Shown: positions 31,903-41,627, numbered from the stretch's first letter. The stretch: 64,000 nucleotides of DNA from Neobacillus drentensis (GCF_021560175.1 NZ_CP091110.1:920001-984000), one strand, 5' to 3'. Notes: a model not told the origin generated them from the sequence alone. Made by a program: numbers and translations.

Positions 31903-32886
31903 ATGATTAAGTTTGCAACAGTAGGGACTGGATGGATTACGGAAGCTTTTATTGAAGCAGCAAGACTTAGTGAACAATATGAATTAACTGGAGTGTATTC
32001 ACGAAACGAGGAAAAAGCGAAACAGTTTGCAAATCAATATAACGCTTCTCACTATTTTACTGATTTAGAAGAAATGGCAAAAAATGAAGATATCGAGGCC
32101 GTGTATATTGCATCGCCAAATTCACTTCATTTCGAGCAGGCACTTATTTTTTTGAAAAATAAAAAGCATGTGATCTGTGAAAAACCAATCTTCTCTAATA
32201 CGGCTGAATTAGAAAAAGCCTACCAAACAGCGGACGAGCATGGTGTCTATTTATTTGAGGCAATCCGAAATATACATACTCCAAATTTTAAAATCCTCAA
32301 GGAGAAACTGCATATGGCGGGCGAACTAAGAAGTGCGATTCTTCCATATATGAAATACTCCTCCCGCTATGATCAATTTCTTGAGGGGCAGGAACCTAAT
32401 ATTTTCTCAAGCGTCTACTCCGGCGGGGCATTGGTTGATTTAGGGGTGTATCCTTTGTATTTAGCAGTCTGCCTGTTCGGCGAACCTAAAAAGGTTTCGT
32501 ATCATCCTGTTGTATTGCGAAGCGGTGTCGACGGCAGTGGAACATTAATATTGGATTATGAGGGATTCGTTTGTACCATTCTTTGTTCTAAAATTGTCGA
32601 TTCCATTATTCCATGTGAAATCCATGGTGAGAAGGGAACGTTTGTGCTTGAAGATGCCGCCCCGATTTCAGAAATGAAGTTCCATGATACACGTACAAAG
32701 GAAAGCGAAATCCTGAGTGTGGACCAGGAAGAACAAAACATGGTTTATGAATGTATGAATATCGCCAATATAATAGAAACAAATAATCATGAAGAATATG
32801 AGCAATTAAGGGAATGGAGTAAAATCGTCCTGCGGATTACCGATGAGGCAAGAAAGCAGAATCATATTGTGTTTAAGGCAGACTAA
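31903..32886 (+). CDS. Gfo/Idh/MocA family NAD(P)-dependent oxidoreductase (YulF-like)
   Basis: 327 residues. N-terminal Rossmann fold with a VGTGWIT nucleotide loop, the family's catalytic EKP (HVICEKPIFSN, about residue 95) and GGALVDLGVYPLYLA, the substrate-domain motif with the conserved Asp. Members oxidise sugars, inositols or related diols; substrate unknown here. AGGAAGAGG lies before the ATG. It stands alone, divergent from glnS. Confidence 0.87.
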   Translation: MIKFATVGTGWITEAFIEAARLSEQYELTGVYSRNEEKAKQFANQYNASHYFTDLEEMAKNEDIEAVYIASPNSLHFEQALIFLKNKKHVICEKPIFSNTAELEKAYQTADEHGVYLFEAIRNIHTPNFKILKEKLHMAGELRSAILPYMKYSSRYDQFLEGQEPNIFSSVYSGGALVDLGVYPLYLAVCLFGEPKKVSYHPVVLRSGVDGSGTLILDYEGFVCTILCSKIVDSIIPCEIHGEKGTFVLEDAAPISEMKFHDTRTKESEILSVDQEEQNMVYECMNIANIIETNNHEEYEQLREWSKIVLRITDEARKQNHIVFKAD

Positions 32887-32937
32887 TTTATTTTTTGACA
32901 AATTTAAGAATGGCAATGTGACATTTTTTCGACATAA

Positions 32938-32944
32938 AGGAATC
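32938..32944 (-). promoter_or_regulatory. Spo0A box candidate
   Basis: TTCGACA on the + strand is the reverse complement of the 0A-box core TGTCGAA. It lies 73 bases upstream of the 4Fe-4S membrane protein gene. Weak evidence because the motif is short. Confidence 0.3.
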
Positions 32945-33016
32945 AGATGATTTATATCACTTACCTCCAAAAAAGCGTTCATTATAGTTAGGTTAATAAT
33001 GAATGGAGGAACCTTT

Positions 33017-34033
33017 ATGAAGTCAAAAGCTTGGTATAGGAAGCAATTGAAACGTAAGCCCGTGCAAATCACCAGATATGCCATTCAGGCTGTGTTCTTG
33101 TTGTTTTCACTCTATATAGGACTGCAATTTTATCAATTTTATGATCATTTTGTAACAAATGGGAAAACACCTTTCGTGGAGCGTCCAGCTGCTGTCGAGG
33201 GATTTTTGCCAATAAGTGCCCTTGTTGCCCTAAAGGTTTGGCTGACAAGCGGGGATTTTGATGTGATTCATCCGGCTGGTCTAGTTTTGCTTTCATTTTT
33301 TGTCGGAGCAGGAATTCTTCTTCGTAAATCCTTTTGCAGCTGGATTTGTCCAGTGGGTACAGCCAATGAACTGATTGCCTGGTTCGGCAGAAAGATATTT
33401 AAACGAAACTTTGATATGCCAAAATGGCTTGTCTGGCTGTTAACCCCAATTAAGTATGTGCTGTTGTTACTTTTTATCGGTATGGTCCTTCAAATGGATA
33501 TTTTTAATGCCAAAAGTTTTCTTGTTGATAACTATAATAAAGTTTCAGATGTGAAAATGCTGCTCTTATTCTTAAACATTAGTGGATTTACCTTGAAATT
33601 CATTATTGTTCTTTTTATTTTATCTTTATTCTTTCGGAACTTTTGGTGCCGTTTTTTATGCCCATATGGTGCATTCATTGGCCTAGGTTCCATTTTAAGA
33701 TTGACAAAAATTGAACGGAATATTGATACCTGTACCAACTGTGAGATGTGTACAAAGGTATGCCCGCAGCGATTAAAGGTTCATGAGGTGGAAAAGGTTA
33801 CCTCTCTTAATTGCTCTGCCTGCATGTCATGTGTGGAGGCATGTCCGATTAAAGATACGTTAAACATGACAGTTGCAAATAAAAAGGTAAATAAATGGTT
33901 TGTTCCGGTTACTTTCTTTGTTTTATTCTTCATCGTAATCGGTGCAGCGAAAATGACCGGCCACTGGAATACCATTATTACTTACAGTGAATGGAAGCAA
34001 TTAATCCCGGAAGCCCGGTATATTGGTCACTAA
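33017..34033 (+). CDS. Membrane 4Fe-4S ferredoxin-type protein (NapH/YccM-like)
   Basis: 338 residues from ATG 33017, which has GGAGG upstream; the ATG at 32999 does not. Five to six hydrophobic helices surround two CxxxCP motifs (CSWICPVG and CRFLCPYG), and a cytoplasmic segment has two [4Fe-4S] sites, CTNCEMCTKVCP and CSACMSCVEACP. NapH and YccM-type proteins pass electrons from quinol to partner redox proteins. No partner is adjacent, so its acceptor is unknown. Confidence 0.87.
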   Translation: MKSKAWYRKQLKRKPVQITRYAIQAVFLLFSLYIGLQFYQFYDHFVTNGKTPFVERPAAVEGFLPISALVALKVWLTSGDFDVIHPAGLVLLSFFVGAGILLRKSFCSWICPVGTANELIAWFGRKIFKRNFDMPKWLVWLLTPIKYVLLLLFIGMVLQMDIFNAKSFLVDNYNKVSDVKMLLLFLNISGFTLKFIIVLFILSLFFRNFWCRFLCPYGAFIGLGSILRLTKIERNIDTCTNCEMCTKVCPQRLKVHEVEKVTSLNCSACMSCVEACPIKDTLNMTVANKKVNKWFVPVTFFVLFFIVIGAAKMTGHWNTIITYSEWKQLIPEARYIGH

Positions 34034-34048
34034 AAAAGATTCTTTTCG

Positions 34049-34096
34049 TAAACAGCCATAGAGAAATAGGCAGCCAGAAGTGGCTGTTTATTTTTT
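34049..34096 (+). terminator. Intrinsic terminator of the NapH-like gene
   Basis: TAAACAGCCA at 34049-34058 pairs with TGGCTGTTTA at 34081-34090, followed by TTTTTT. Confidence 0.8.
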
Positions 34097-34218
34097 ATCC
34101 TTGCATTGCCCTTATTTTTTGGTGGAAAGTTCAGAAAACTTTCACTGTAAAATATCAATATGTATTAGTATCATGGAGTTATAGAAAAGCCTGATTTTGA
34201 GACTATGGGGGAATCTGG

Positions 34219-34584
34219 ATGGCTAAAGCGATTAGAGAGTATTCGTTACCTGAATTAATGGAGCGGATTGAAGAAATTTTTAATGCAAATCCTGAACCAA
34301 TTAAAGGTTTTAACGGAGTAGTTCAATATGATGTTCACGGTGAAGAGACAGGAACTTACCAGCATTTTTTTAAAGATGGGACATTAATCATTAAAGAAGG
34401 GGTTGAAACCACTCCGGATGTCTCCATGGCCTTATCATATGATAATTTTAAGAAATTTTTATTAGGTAAACAAAGTGGCGCCGTTGCTCTATTAACGGGA
34501 AAGGTAAAAGCCAAGGGTGATATAGCAAAGGGCATGAAAATAGAAACGATTCTTCGAAGATATAATCTTAAAGAACCTTTTTAA
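34219..34584 (+). CDS. SCP2 sterol-binding domain protein
   Basis: 121 residues, a single SCP2 domain of the kind that binds lipids in a hydrophobic tunnel. Visible markers are GVVQYDVHGEETGTYQHFF, the DVSMALSYDNFKKFLLGK stretch and the final GKVKAKGDIAKGMKIETIL. Bacterial function is not defined; many accompany fatty-acid metabolism. GGGGGAA lies before the ATG. Single-gene unit. Confidence 0.87.
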   Translation: MAKAIREYSLPELMERIEEIFNANPEPIKGFNGVVQYDVHGEETGTYQHFFKDGTLIIKEGVETTPDVSMALSYDNFKKFLLGKQSGAVALLTGKVKAKGDIAKGMKIETILRRYNLKEPF

Positions 34585-34588
34585 TCAT

Positions 34589-34634
34589 CGAAAGAGATAA
34601 ATCGGCATTTGCCGAATTTGTCTCTTTTTTTTGC
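34589..34634 (+). terminator. Intrinsic terminator of the SCP2 gene
   Basis: AAAGAGA and TCTCTTT bracket an inner stem (ATCGGC/GCCGAAT) and a run of eight T follows. Confidence 0.85.
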
Positions 34635-34736
34635 GAAAAAAAGAAAAAAATGTAATTACATGAAACGGATGTATACATGTATTATAAAGCATTCTTTGAC
34701 AGTACAATGTGAAGGACCATTTATAAGAGAACCTTA

Positions 34737-34776
34737 AATAGTACACTTTCAAAAGTGTGCTATTTATTTTATAAAG
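34737..34776 (+). terminator. Hairpin with a terminator-like tail
   Basis: AAATAGTACACTTT pairs, with one mismatch, with AAAGTGTGCTATTT around a short loop and is followed by ATTTTAT. A TTGACA at 34696-34701 lies just before it, so a very short transcript could start and end here; no clear -10 was found. Confidence 0.45.
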
Positions 34777-34838
34777 AAACATCATCACACACACCGCCTA
34801 ACTCATTCATATATATAGTAAAAAATGGGTGAGCAACA

Positions 34839-36803
34839 ATGGTGGGATCTAATCGAGAAGTACGTCTTGTGATGCCTTACCTCCCAACAGGAGCAGAAAT
34901 CGAATATCTAGACAATCAGGCCATTCTTAGTTGGGAAGATTTAGATGGGGATGGAATAAATGAAGTCTTTGGATTTTATCGGTATCATCAACAGTCCTAT
35001 TTATTTGTTTTAAAGAATCGGTATACAACCCTATCCTATTTTCCGGTTTCGAAATTGGTCAAGGAACGGGCGATCCGAATCCTTAATGAATTTTTTGAAA
35101 CAAGAGCCGTTTATTTATATCCTGCATCGATAAGCGGAATAGGCGGAAACAAGTGGGGATATATCAATGCGAGAGGCAAATTTATTCTCCCTCCAACCTA
35201 CGACCATGCTGCAGATTTTCAAGACAATGGTTTAGCGGTCGTCGGACTTATAGATAAATCAGGCATTATCGACGAAAAAGGATATTTTATTGTGAAGCCC
35301 GAATATGATACGATTCAGCCGTTTTCGGAAGGACGTTCGGTAGTTAATGACCGTCAAGGTTTCAAGGTTATTGACGAAAGTGGTAAAGAGGTTACTGAAA
35401 AAGCATACTCTTTTATCCATCCCGAATATAAGGAAGGCCGCGTAGAAGCTGTGGAAATAGATGAGGACGGAAATGATCTATATGGATATTTAAATAAACA
35501 GGGGAAAGTGGTAATTCCCCTAACCTATGAATCGGCCAGTGAATTTACAGAGGGCAGAGCCGTTGTAAAAACAAAGGGAGAACAGTACCAATTAATTGAC
35601 CTTACTGGAAACGTATTGCATACCTATCCCTATGCATGGGTGGGTAATTATGGTCAAGGCCTTCTTTCGTTTAAGAAAAATACCGATGGATTATATGGCT
35701 ATATCGATGTTGAGGGTAACATGGTTATTGAGCCAAACTATACAACTGCAGGACGATTTATAGACGGGCGTGCCATTGTCAGTCTGGAAAGTAATCGGAA
35801 GGAGCTCTATGGATTAATTGATCAAAACGGACAATTTGTCATGAAAGCACATTACAATCAAATTTTATCTATTGGAGAGAAACGTTTTGCCATTGGGAAG
35901 GAGATCGATTCGAAACAAGCTTGTAGGCGATCTATTTTCGCCTTGGCTGACCATGCAGGACATGTTTTGACTGGATTTATTTTTCATGAAATGGGGAACT
36001 ATCAGGACGGACTAGCGTCTGTCTCGGATGATCAGCATACTTATTTTATAGATAAGAAAGGAAATCGAATGGATCACTTGCCCTACGTAAGTGGAAACGG
36101 GAGACTTAGCATTGAAAAGACCCTTATAAAAGGTGAGATTGATCAGCGCCTCATTTACTTTAATCAAAAAAATGAGTTGGTTTGGAAACAAGCATCTATC
36201 TACCCATTAACTAACCAATACGCTGTTGTGGAGCATAAATATAAGCCTAATTTTGATTATCTCGTTTATTATCCCGAGATAAAGGGAGTGGAAAATGCAG
36301 TCCAAGTAAACGATGCTTTAAAGGCAATGGCAGGGGTAAAACAAGTTCCTGTTACACCATTGGATTCCCATTACACAGGCGATTTTACGATAAGTTTTTT
36401 TAAGAAAAATTTACTCGTGATTGAGATAACTGGTTATGATTATCCATTTTGTGCGGCTCACGGAATGCCGCTAAAAAAATATGCCCATATAAACCTTAAA
36501 ACGGGTAGTTTGTACCATTTAGCAGATCTTTTTAAACCAGGAAGCCCTTATGTAAAGGTGATTAGTGATTTAATTGAGGATCAAATCAAAAGTAATGACG
36601 AATACTCATACCTCTTTCCAGATCAATACCATGGGATTCAAGAAGATCAGCCGTTTTATATAAGTGAAGCAGGATTAAATATCTACTTTCTGCCTTATGA
36701 AATTGCTCCTTATGCGGCTGGCTTCCCAACTTTTTCAATACCGTTTTATGAACTGAAAGAATGGATTGATGATAATGGTGAATTTTGGCTGGCCTTTCAT
36801 TAA
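34839..36803 (+). CDS. WG-repeat protein with a C-terminal DUF3298-like domain
   Basis: 654 residues, no signal peptide. From about residue 100 to 400 there are at least seven WG repeats (for example KWGYINARGKFILPPTYD, LYGYLNKQGKVVIPLTYE, LYGYIDVEGNMVIEPNYT), each about 35-45 residues. The C-terminal 200 residues (YPFCAAHGMPLKKYAHINL, LADLFKPGS) resemble the DUF3298 domain found in RsiV-type lysozyme-binding and other cell-surface proteins. The absence of an export signal is odd for that domain. Function unknown. Confidence 0.8.
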   Translation: MVGSNREVRLVMPYLPTGAEIEYLDNQAILSWEDLDGDGINEVFGFYRYHQQSYLFVLKNRYTTLSYFPVSKLVKERAIRILNEFFETRAVYLYPASISGIGGNKWGYINARGKFILPPTYDHAADFQDNGLAVVGLIDKSGIIDEKGYFIVKPEYDTIQPFSEGRSVVNDRQGFKVIDESGKEVTEKAYSFIHPEYKEGRVEAVEIDEDGNDLYGYLNKQGKVVIPLTYESASEFTEGRAVVKTKGEQYQLIDLTGNVLHTYPYAWVGNYGQGLLSFKKNTDGLYGYIDVEGNMVIEPNYTTAGRFIDGRAIVSLESNRKELYGLIDQNGQFVMKAHYNQILSIGEKRFAIGKEIDSKQACRRSIFALADHAGHVLTGFIFHEMGNYQDGLASVSDDQHTYFIDKKGNRMDHLPYVSGNGRLSIEKTLIKGEIDQRLIYFNQKNELVWKQASIYPLTNQYAVVEHKYKPNFDYLVYYPEIKGVENAVQVNDALKAMAGVKQVPVTPLDSHYTGDFTISFFKKNLLVIEITGYDYPFCAAHGMPLKKYAHINLKTGSLYHLADLFKPGSPYVKVISDLIEDQIKSNDEYSYLFPDQYHGIQEDQPFYISEAGLNIYFLPYEIAPYAAGFPTFSIPFYELKEWIDDNGEFWLAFH

Positions 36804-36817
36804 GAATAGAACTAAAC

Positions 36818-36856
36818 AAAAAAGCGTATACCTTGTGGTTAAACGCTTTTTTGTTT
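36818..36856. terminator. Bidirectional terminator
   Basis: AAAAAAGCGT pairs with ACGCTTTTTT about a 15-base loop, between the convergent WG-repeat gene and the small membrane protein gene. Confidence 0.8.
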
Positions 36857-36868
36857 CATGAAGATCTT

Positions 36869-37231
36869 CTAAACATACTTCCTCCTAAAACCAAACCAGT
36901 AGCCGCCAAGGACGATGATGAGGAAAAGACACACAGCTGCAGGAACAACGTAGTCTTTAAAGGAAGGCTGAATACTCTGGTTTTTTTTCATAAGCAAAAC
37001 CGCATTTTCTGTCTGATTTTTAGTGCCTTTTGTATCTGTTGCCTGTATATTTGGGTTTTTATTTGAGCTGGTCACCACAGTTAATGTTGAATTATTATGA
37101 AATGAATCTGCCGGTATAGAATCAGATGGAGGAGTAGATTTTTCTAAATGTGTATAGGCAAAACTAGTTGTTCCAAATAAAAAGAACAATAACGATGCGC
37201 AAAGTGCAATTCTGCTAAACATCATATTCAA
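36869..37231 (-). CDS. Small surface protein: signal peptide, short linker, C-terminal membrane anchor
   Basis: 120 residues: signal peptide (about 1-25, ALCASLLFFLFGTTSFA), a 65-residue Ser/Thr/Asn-rich linker and one C-terminal helix (about 93-113) followed by FRRKYV. The first mature residues, AYTHLEKSTPPSDS, resemble the start of CopC copper-binding proteins (AHxxLxxSxPA), several of which end with a C-terminal helix like this one. The beta-sandwich core that should lie between is missing, so it may be a shortened CopC relative. No metal ligands remain apart from that His. Confidence 0.6.
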   Translation of the reverse strand: MNMMFSRIALCASLLFFLFGTTSFAYTHLEKSTPPSDSIPADSFHNNSTLTVVTSSNKNPNIQATDTKGTKNQTENAVLLMKKNQSIQPSFKDYVVPAAVCLFLIIVLGGYWFGFRRKYV

Positions 37232-37485
37232 CTCCGATATATTGTTTTCCTGATGTTCATTTTATCATCAATTGCACTGTTTAAATCCAATTAGCGACAA
37301 TGTTCACAAACCTTTCAATTTTCATATCTTTGAAGATAAGTAAGATTTCTTAATAAAAGCATGAAGGTATAATTATTCTTTATTAGAAACAAAAATGTTT
37401 GTTATAATGTAAATGCCGGTTGCATTTAGAATCTAACATAAAATTACTTACTGAGTTACATAATATTCAAAAAGGGGGTGTTTGC

Positions 37486-38337
37486 TTGGATCAGACTCAG
37501 GATAGTAAATTTGAGGATTCATTTCTTCCAATGTCTTCGATTGGCAGTGGGATTGGCGTTGCTGTTTTGCCGGATATATATTGCTACACGGACCAAATTG
37601 TTAATCTAGTTTTGATAGGAAACCCAGGAGAGACAACTGAATTTGTTCTGATTGACACTGGGATGCCAAAGTCGGCTGGGCAAATTAAGGATATGATTCA
37701 GGAGAGGTTTGGCGAAAATGCCACTCCGAAAGCAATCGTCCTAACACATGGACATTTTGATCATGTTGGGTCTATTGCCGATCTTTTAGAGGATTGGAAA
37801 ATACCTGTATATGCACATGAAAAAGAGCTTCCTTATTTAACGGGAAAAGAGAATTATCCACCTGGAGATCCAAATGTGGACAGCGGGCTTGTTGCTAAGA
37901 TGTCAACGATGTTCCCCAACCATGGGATTGATATTAGTGCGCAGGTTCAGCCGCTTCCAAGTGATGGGACGGTTCCATGTATGCAAGAGGGTTGGAAATG
38001 GATTCATACACCTGGACATACACCAGGCCATATCTCATTATTCCGTGAACAAGATAGAACCCTAATTGCCGGAGATGCCTTTGTGACTGTTAAACAGGAA
38101 TCTCTTTATAAAGTGATTACACAAACACAGGAAATCAGCGGTCCGCCGCGTTATTTTACGACTGATTGGGATACGGCCTATCAGTCAGTGCAGAAATTGG
38201 CGGCTTTGAAACCACAAGTTGCTGTAACGGGGCATGGAATTCCGATGAACGGGGAAGCGCTATCCAAGAACCTCAAGTATTTAGTGGAACATTTTAATGA
38301 AGTGGCTAAACCTGCAAGCGGGAAATACGTTAATTAA
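37486..38337 (+). CDS. Metallo-beta-lactamase fold hydrolase
   Basis: 283 residues from TTG 37486, which has AAAGGGGGTG about 5 bases upstream. The zinc motif is THGHFDHVGS (HxHxDH, about residue 87-92), with further ligands in HTPGHTPGHIS, AGDAF and TGHGIP. Similar to B. subtilis YflN-type proteins; substrate unknown. A TATAAT box at 37403-37408 may be its -10. Confidence 0.88.
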   Translation: MDQTQDSKFEDSFLPMSSIGSGIGVAVLPDIYCYTDQIVNLVLIGNPGETTEFVLIDTGMPKSAGQIKDMIQERFGENATPKAIVLTHGHFDHVGSIADLLEDWKIPVYAHEKELPYLTGKENYPPGDPNVDSGLVAKMSTMFPNHGIDISAQVQPLPSDGTVPCMQEGWKWIHTPGHTPGHISLFREQDRTLIAGDAFVTVKQESLYKVITQTQEISGPPRYFTTDWDTAYQSVQKLAALKPQVAVTGHGIPMNGEALSKNLKYLVEHFNEVAKPASGKYVN

Positions 38338-38464
38338 GGGGATTACATGGGTTGCTTTAACCAGCAGCCTTTTATTTCGGTTGTTGTGTTCTTAATAAAG
38401 AATGTATTGCTGGATCAATATTTAGAAAGAATGGTGTTGAAACAGGGAATTTTAAGGAGGAAAT

Positions 38465-38764
38465 ATGAAACCTTGTATCTTTTTATTTGCTGCAGGTTTA
38501 TTAGATGCAATCTTGACAAATGTTGGAATCTCATTGGGGTTTATTGAAGAGGGAAACCCGATGATGAGAGAAATTATTGATGAGGGCTGGTCCTATTTTT
38601 ACTTAATTAAAATATTACTGCCGCTGGTGCTGATTGTTTTATTTTATCTCAAACCCTTTCAAGGAATCATTCGGACGCTGCTTATTTCAACTTGTGTCCT
38701 TTATTTATCTGTCTTGGCCTACCATATGGTCTGGGTGATCCTCTACCTCAATACTCCGGCCTAA
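38465..38764 (+). CDS. Small membrane protein, DUF5658-like
   Basis: 99 residues with three hydrophobic helices. The first contains AAGLLDAILTNVGISLG and then EEGNPMMREIIDEGW, the pattern of DUF5658 proteins. Function unknown. AAGGAGG lies 5 bases before the ATG. Confidence 0.8.
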   Translation: MKPCIFLFAAGLLDAILTNVGISLGFIEEGNPMMREIIDEGWSYFYLIKILLPLVLIVLFYLKPFQGIIRTLLISTCVLYLSVLAYHMVWVILYLNTPA

Positions 38765-38860
38765 TCCAAACTAGACACCTCATGAATTATAAGATAGTAT
38801 CAATACGATATCGATTAACAAATAATAAACGTAAAATGATATAGATAGAAGGAGTACAAA

Positions 38861-40006
38861 ATGTTAAACACCTTACAACCCTTTTTACAGGAAGCATGGC
38901 AAAAGTCAGGATTTCAAGCACCAACCTCCATTCAGGAGTCAGCGGTTCCGCTCATCCTTGAAGGAAAAGATGTAATTGCGGAGTCACCCACAGGGACGGG
39001 GAAGACATTGGCTTATTTACTTCCATTGTTACATAAAATCGACATGAAGGCCTCTTCCTTACAGGCAGTAGTTTTAGCCTCTTCTCAGGAGCTTGTCATG
39101 CAGGTTTATCAAGAATTTCAAAAGTGGTCAGAGGGAAGCGGGATAAGAGGTACTTCCATTATTGGCGGTGCCAATCCAAAACGTCAGCTGGAAAAATTAA
39201 AGAAGCGCCCGCAGATTATTTTTGCTACGCCAGGAAGGTTACTGGAGTTAATCAAGCAAAAAAAGGTAAAAATGCACGAAGTTAAGATGGTGGTCCTTGA
39301 TGAGGGTGACCAGCTGCTCATTCCGGAGCATTTGCAGACGGTACAGCAGATTGTCAAAGCGACTATGGGTGACCGGCAAGTCGTATTATTTTCGGCCACA
39401 ATGAAACAAGTGACAGAAAAGTTAGCTAAAGAATTGACCAATGAACCTGAAGTATTGCGGATTGAAAAAGATGAAATGGCTTCTTCGGGTGAAGTAGAAC
39501 ATATCTATCTTTTGTGTGAGCAAAGGGATAAAATTAAACTCCTTGAAAAAATAGCCCGCCTAGAGAAAAGTAAATCGTTAGCCTTTATTAATGATATTGG
39601 TGAGATTCAAGTAGTTAAAGAAAAATTGTTATTTAAAGAGTTATCAATTGGTATCCTTCATAGTGACATGAAAAAGCTTGAGCGCCAGGCAGCATTAAAG
39701 GATTTCCGTGATGGAAAAATGAAAATGCTGATTGCTACCGATATTGCGGCACGAGGTCTGGACATTCAAGGCGTCAGCCATGTCGTACAAATTGATTTTC
39801 CTAAGGATATTACTCAGTATGTCCACAGAGCTGGAAGAACGGGAAGAATGGGGGCAAACGGTACGGTTATATCGCTTGTAACAGAGCGTGAAGAACGCGA
39901 GCTGAAACGTTTTTGCCGGGAATTACAAATTCCGCTTCATAAAAGAGTTTTTTATCAAGGGAAAATCGTTGCGGAAGAACAAAGACAGCAAAAGCTTAAA
40001 CGGTAA
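38861..40006 (+). CDS. yfmL: DEAD-box family RNA helicase (YfmL-like)
   Basis: 381 residues, the length of B. subtilis YfmL, which acts in ribosome assembly. Motifs: Q-motif region (GFQAPTSIQ), Walker A AESPTGTGKT (about residue 40-49), FATPGR, SAT, TDIAARGLD and HRAGRTGRMG. Motif II reads DEGD instead of DEAD, which keeps the two catalytic acids. There is only a short C-terminal tail after the helicase core. GAAGGAG precedes the ATG. Confidence 0.88.
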   Translation: MLNTLQPFLQEAWQKSGFQAPTSIQESAVPLILEGKDVIAESPTGTGKTLAYLLPLLHKIDMKASSLQAVVLASSQELVMQVYQEFQKWSEGSGIRGTSIIGGANPKRQLEKLKKRPQIIFATPGRLLELIKQKKVKMHEVKMVVLDEGDQLLIPEHLQTVQQIVKATMGDRQVVLFSATMKQVTEKLAKELTNEPEVLRIEKDEMASSGEVEHIYLLCEQRDKIKLLEKIARLEKSKSLAFINDIGEIQVVKEKLLFKELSIGILHSDMKKLERQAALKDFRDGKMKMLIATDIAARGLDIQGVSHVVQIDFPKDITQYVHRAGRTGRMGANGTVISLVTEREERELKRFCRELQIPLHKRVFYQGKIVAEEQRQQKLKR

Positions 40007-40011
40007 GAGAA

Positions 40012-40043
40012 AAGCAGTGGTGTATTCCACTGCTTATTTTTAT
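40012..40043 (+). terminator. Intrinsic terminator of yfmL
   Basis: AAGCAGTGG at 40012-40020 pairs with CCACTGCTT at 40027-40035, followed by ATTTTTA. Confidence 0.85.
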
Positions 40044-40102
40044 GAAAAAAGGATTCTTTATGGGTTCACTTGAATTATTTATGTGATATGAGGAGGGAAA
40101 CG

Positions 40103-41572
40103 ATGCAAAAACCAAAATTGAAAAAACTAGTTGATGAGTGGCTTGAGGAGGCCTCAATCCGTGCGATGCAAGAAAAATTAACAGCTGGTGAGCTTACCTC
40201 TAAAGAGCTTGTCTTGCTGTATTTAAAGAGAATCTCTATTTTTGATAAAACGATTCATTCTATCCTAGAAATAAATCCAGATGCTTTACATATTGCTGAA
40301 GCTCTTGATGCGGAACGGAAGAAGTCTGGACCACGCAGCCAACTGCACGGTATACCGATTTTAATCAAGGATAATATCGATACACATGACAAAATGCATA
40401 CAAGTGCGGGTTCATTAGCCTTAAAAGATTCGATTGCATTGGAGGATTCGGCCGTAGCGGAACAATTACGTCAGGCAGGGGCAGTTATTTTAGGGAAAAC
40501 CAATATGACAGAATGGGCTAACTTTATGGCTTACGGTATGAAAAGCGGTTATAGCTCAAGAGGCGGGCAGGTCTTAAATCCGTATGGACCTGAAAAATTT
40601 GACGTTGGTGGTTCAAGTTCCGGATCGGGAGCAGCCATCGCCGCTAATTTTGCTGCTGCGGCAGTCGGGACGGAAACATCCGGTTCGATTTTAAACCCAG
40701 CCTGCCAGAATTCTTTAGTGGGGATTAAACCAACGGTTGGTTTGATCAGCAGAAGAGGGATTATCCCAATAGCACATACTCAAGATACGGCAGGACCAAT
40801 GGCGAGGACGGTTGAAGATGCTGCTATTTTATTGACATCTTTATGTGGAATGGATGACTGCGACCCCATCACGAAAACAAACCCATTAATAGGGACAGAC
40901 TTTACGAAGTTTTTGCGAAAGGATGGTCTTAAAGGGAAAAGAGTCGGTATCGCAACAGAAGGTTTTATCGAGCTTCTAGATAAAAATAAGGCGGACGTCG
41001 TTAGAAAAGCATTGGATGTATTAAGAAAATCAGAGGCTGAGGTAGTTGAGAATATTTCCATTCCTTCAGTCAAAGCCGAGTGGAAGTATGATGTGTTAAC
41101 CTATGAATTTAAGCCGGATCTAAATGCGTATTTAAGTAAGCTTCATCCGTCGATTCCAATTAGAACGCTTGCTGATTTAATTGCTTTTAATAATCAAAAT
41201 GACGAGCAAACGCTTAAGTATGGGCAAGAGGTACTCGTTGAATCAGAAGCAACAAGCGGGTCACTAACCGAACAAGCTTACATTGACGCATTAGAGTTTG
41301 ATCTTTATCATTCCACCGAGCAAGGGATCGATTATGCCCTTAAAAATAATCACTTAGATGTGCTAATCATTCCAAGTGACGAAGGGTCGCATATTAGTGC
41401 GAAGGCGGGATATCCAACCATAACAGTACCAATTGGTTACACTCAAGAAGGAGAACCTGTGGGTATTTCGTTTGCTGGAACGGCTTTTAGTGAACCGGTA
41501 TTAATTGAAATTGCTTATGCTTTTGAACAAATTACCGGCCATCGAAAACCACCAGTTTTAGGTAAGGAATAG
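40103..41572 (+). CDS. Amidase signature family hydrolase
   Basis: 489 residues from ATG 40103, which has GAGGAGG upstream; an earlier in-frame TTG at 40070 lacks a site. The Ser-cisSer-Lys triad is visible: Lys in PILIKDNIDT, cis-Ser in GGSSSGSGAAIAA and nucleophile Ser in GTETSGSILNPA. Similar to bacterial amidases related to GatA but standing alone; there is no gatB or gatC nearby, so it is not the tRNA amidotransferase. Substrate unknown. No signal peptide. Confidence 0.9.
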   Translation: MQKPKLKKLVDEWLEEASIRAMQEKLTAGELTSKELVLLYLKRISIFDKTIHSILEINPDALHIAEALDAERKKSGPRSQLHGIPILIKDNIDTHDKMHTSAGSLALKDSIALEDSAVAEQLRQAGAVILGKTNMTEWANFMAYGMKSGYSSRGGQVLNPYGPEKFDVGGSSSGSGAAIAANFAAAAVGTETSGSILNPACQNSLVGIKPTVGLISRRGIIPIAHTQDTAGPMARTVEDAAILLTSLCGMDDCDPITKTNPLIGTDFTKFLRKDGLKGKRVGIATEGFIELLDKNKADVVRKALDVLRKSEAEVVENISIPSVKAEWKYDVLTYEFKPDLNAYLSKLHPSIPIRTLADLIAFNNQNDEQTLKYGQEVLVESEATSGSLTEQAYIDALEFDLYHSTEQGIDYALKNNHLDVLIIPSDEGSHISAKAGYPTITVPIGYTQEGEPVGISFAGTAFSEPVLIEIAYAFEQITGHRKPPVLGKE

Positions 41573-41627
41573 GGGCAATCTGAATCAACCATACTATAAA
41601 TGATTTTCTTACAAAGGAGATGGTTGT

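Noticed and set aside
40103..41572. gatA subunit of the tRNA amidotransferase
   Set aside because: The amidase triad is shared, but there is no gatC or gatB beside it and the gene is monocistronic; a stand-alone amidase is more likely.
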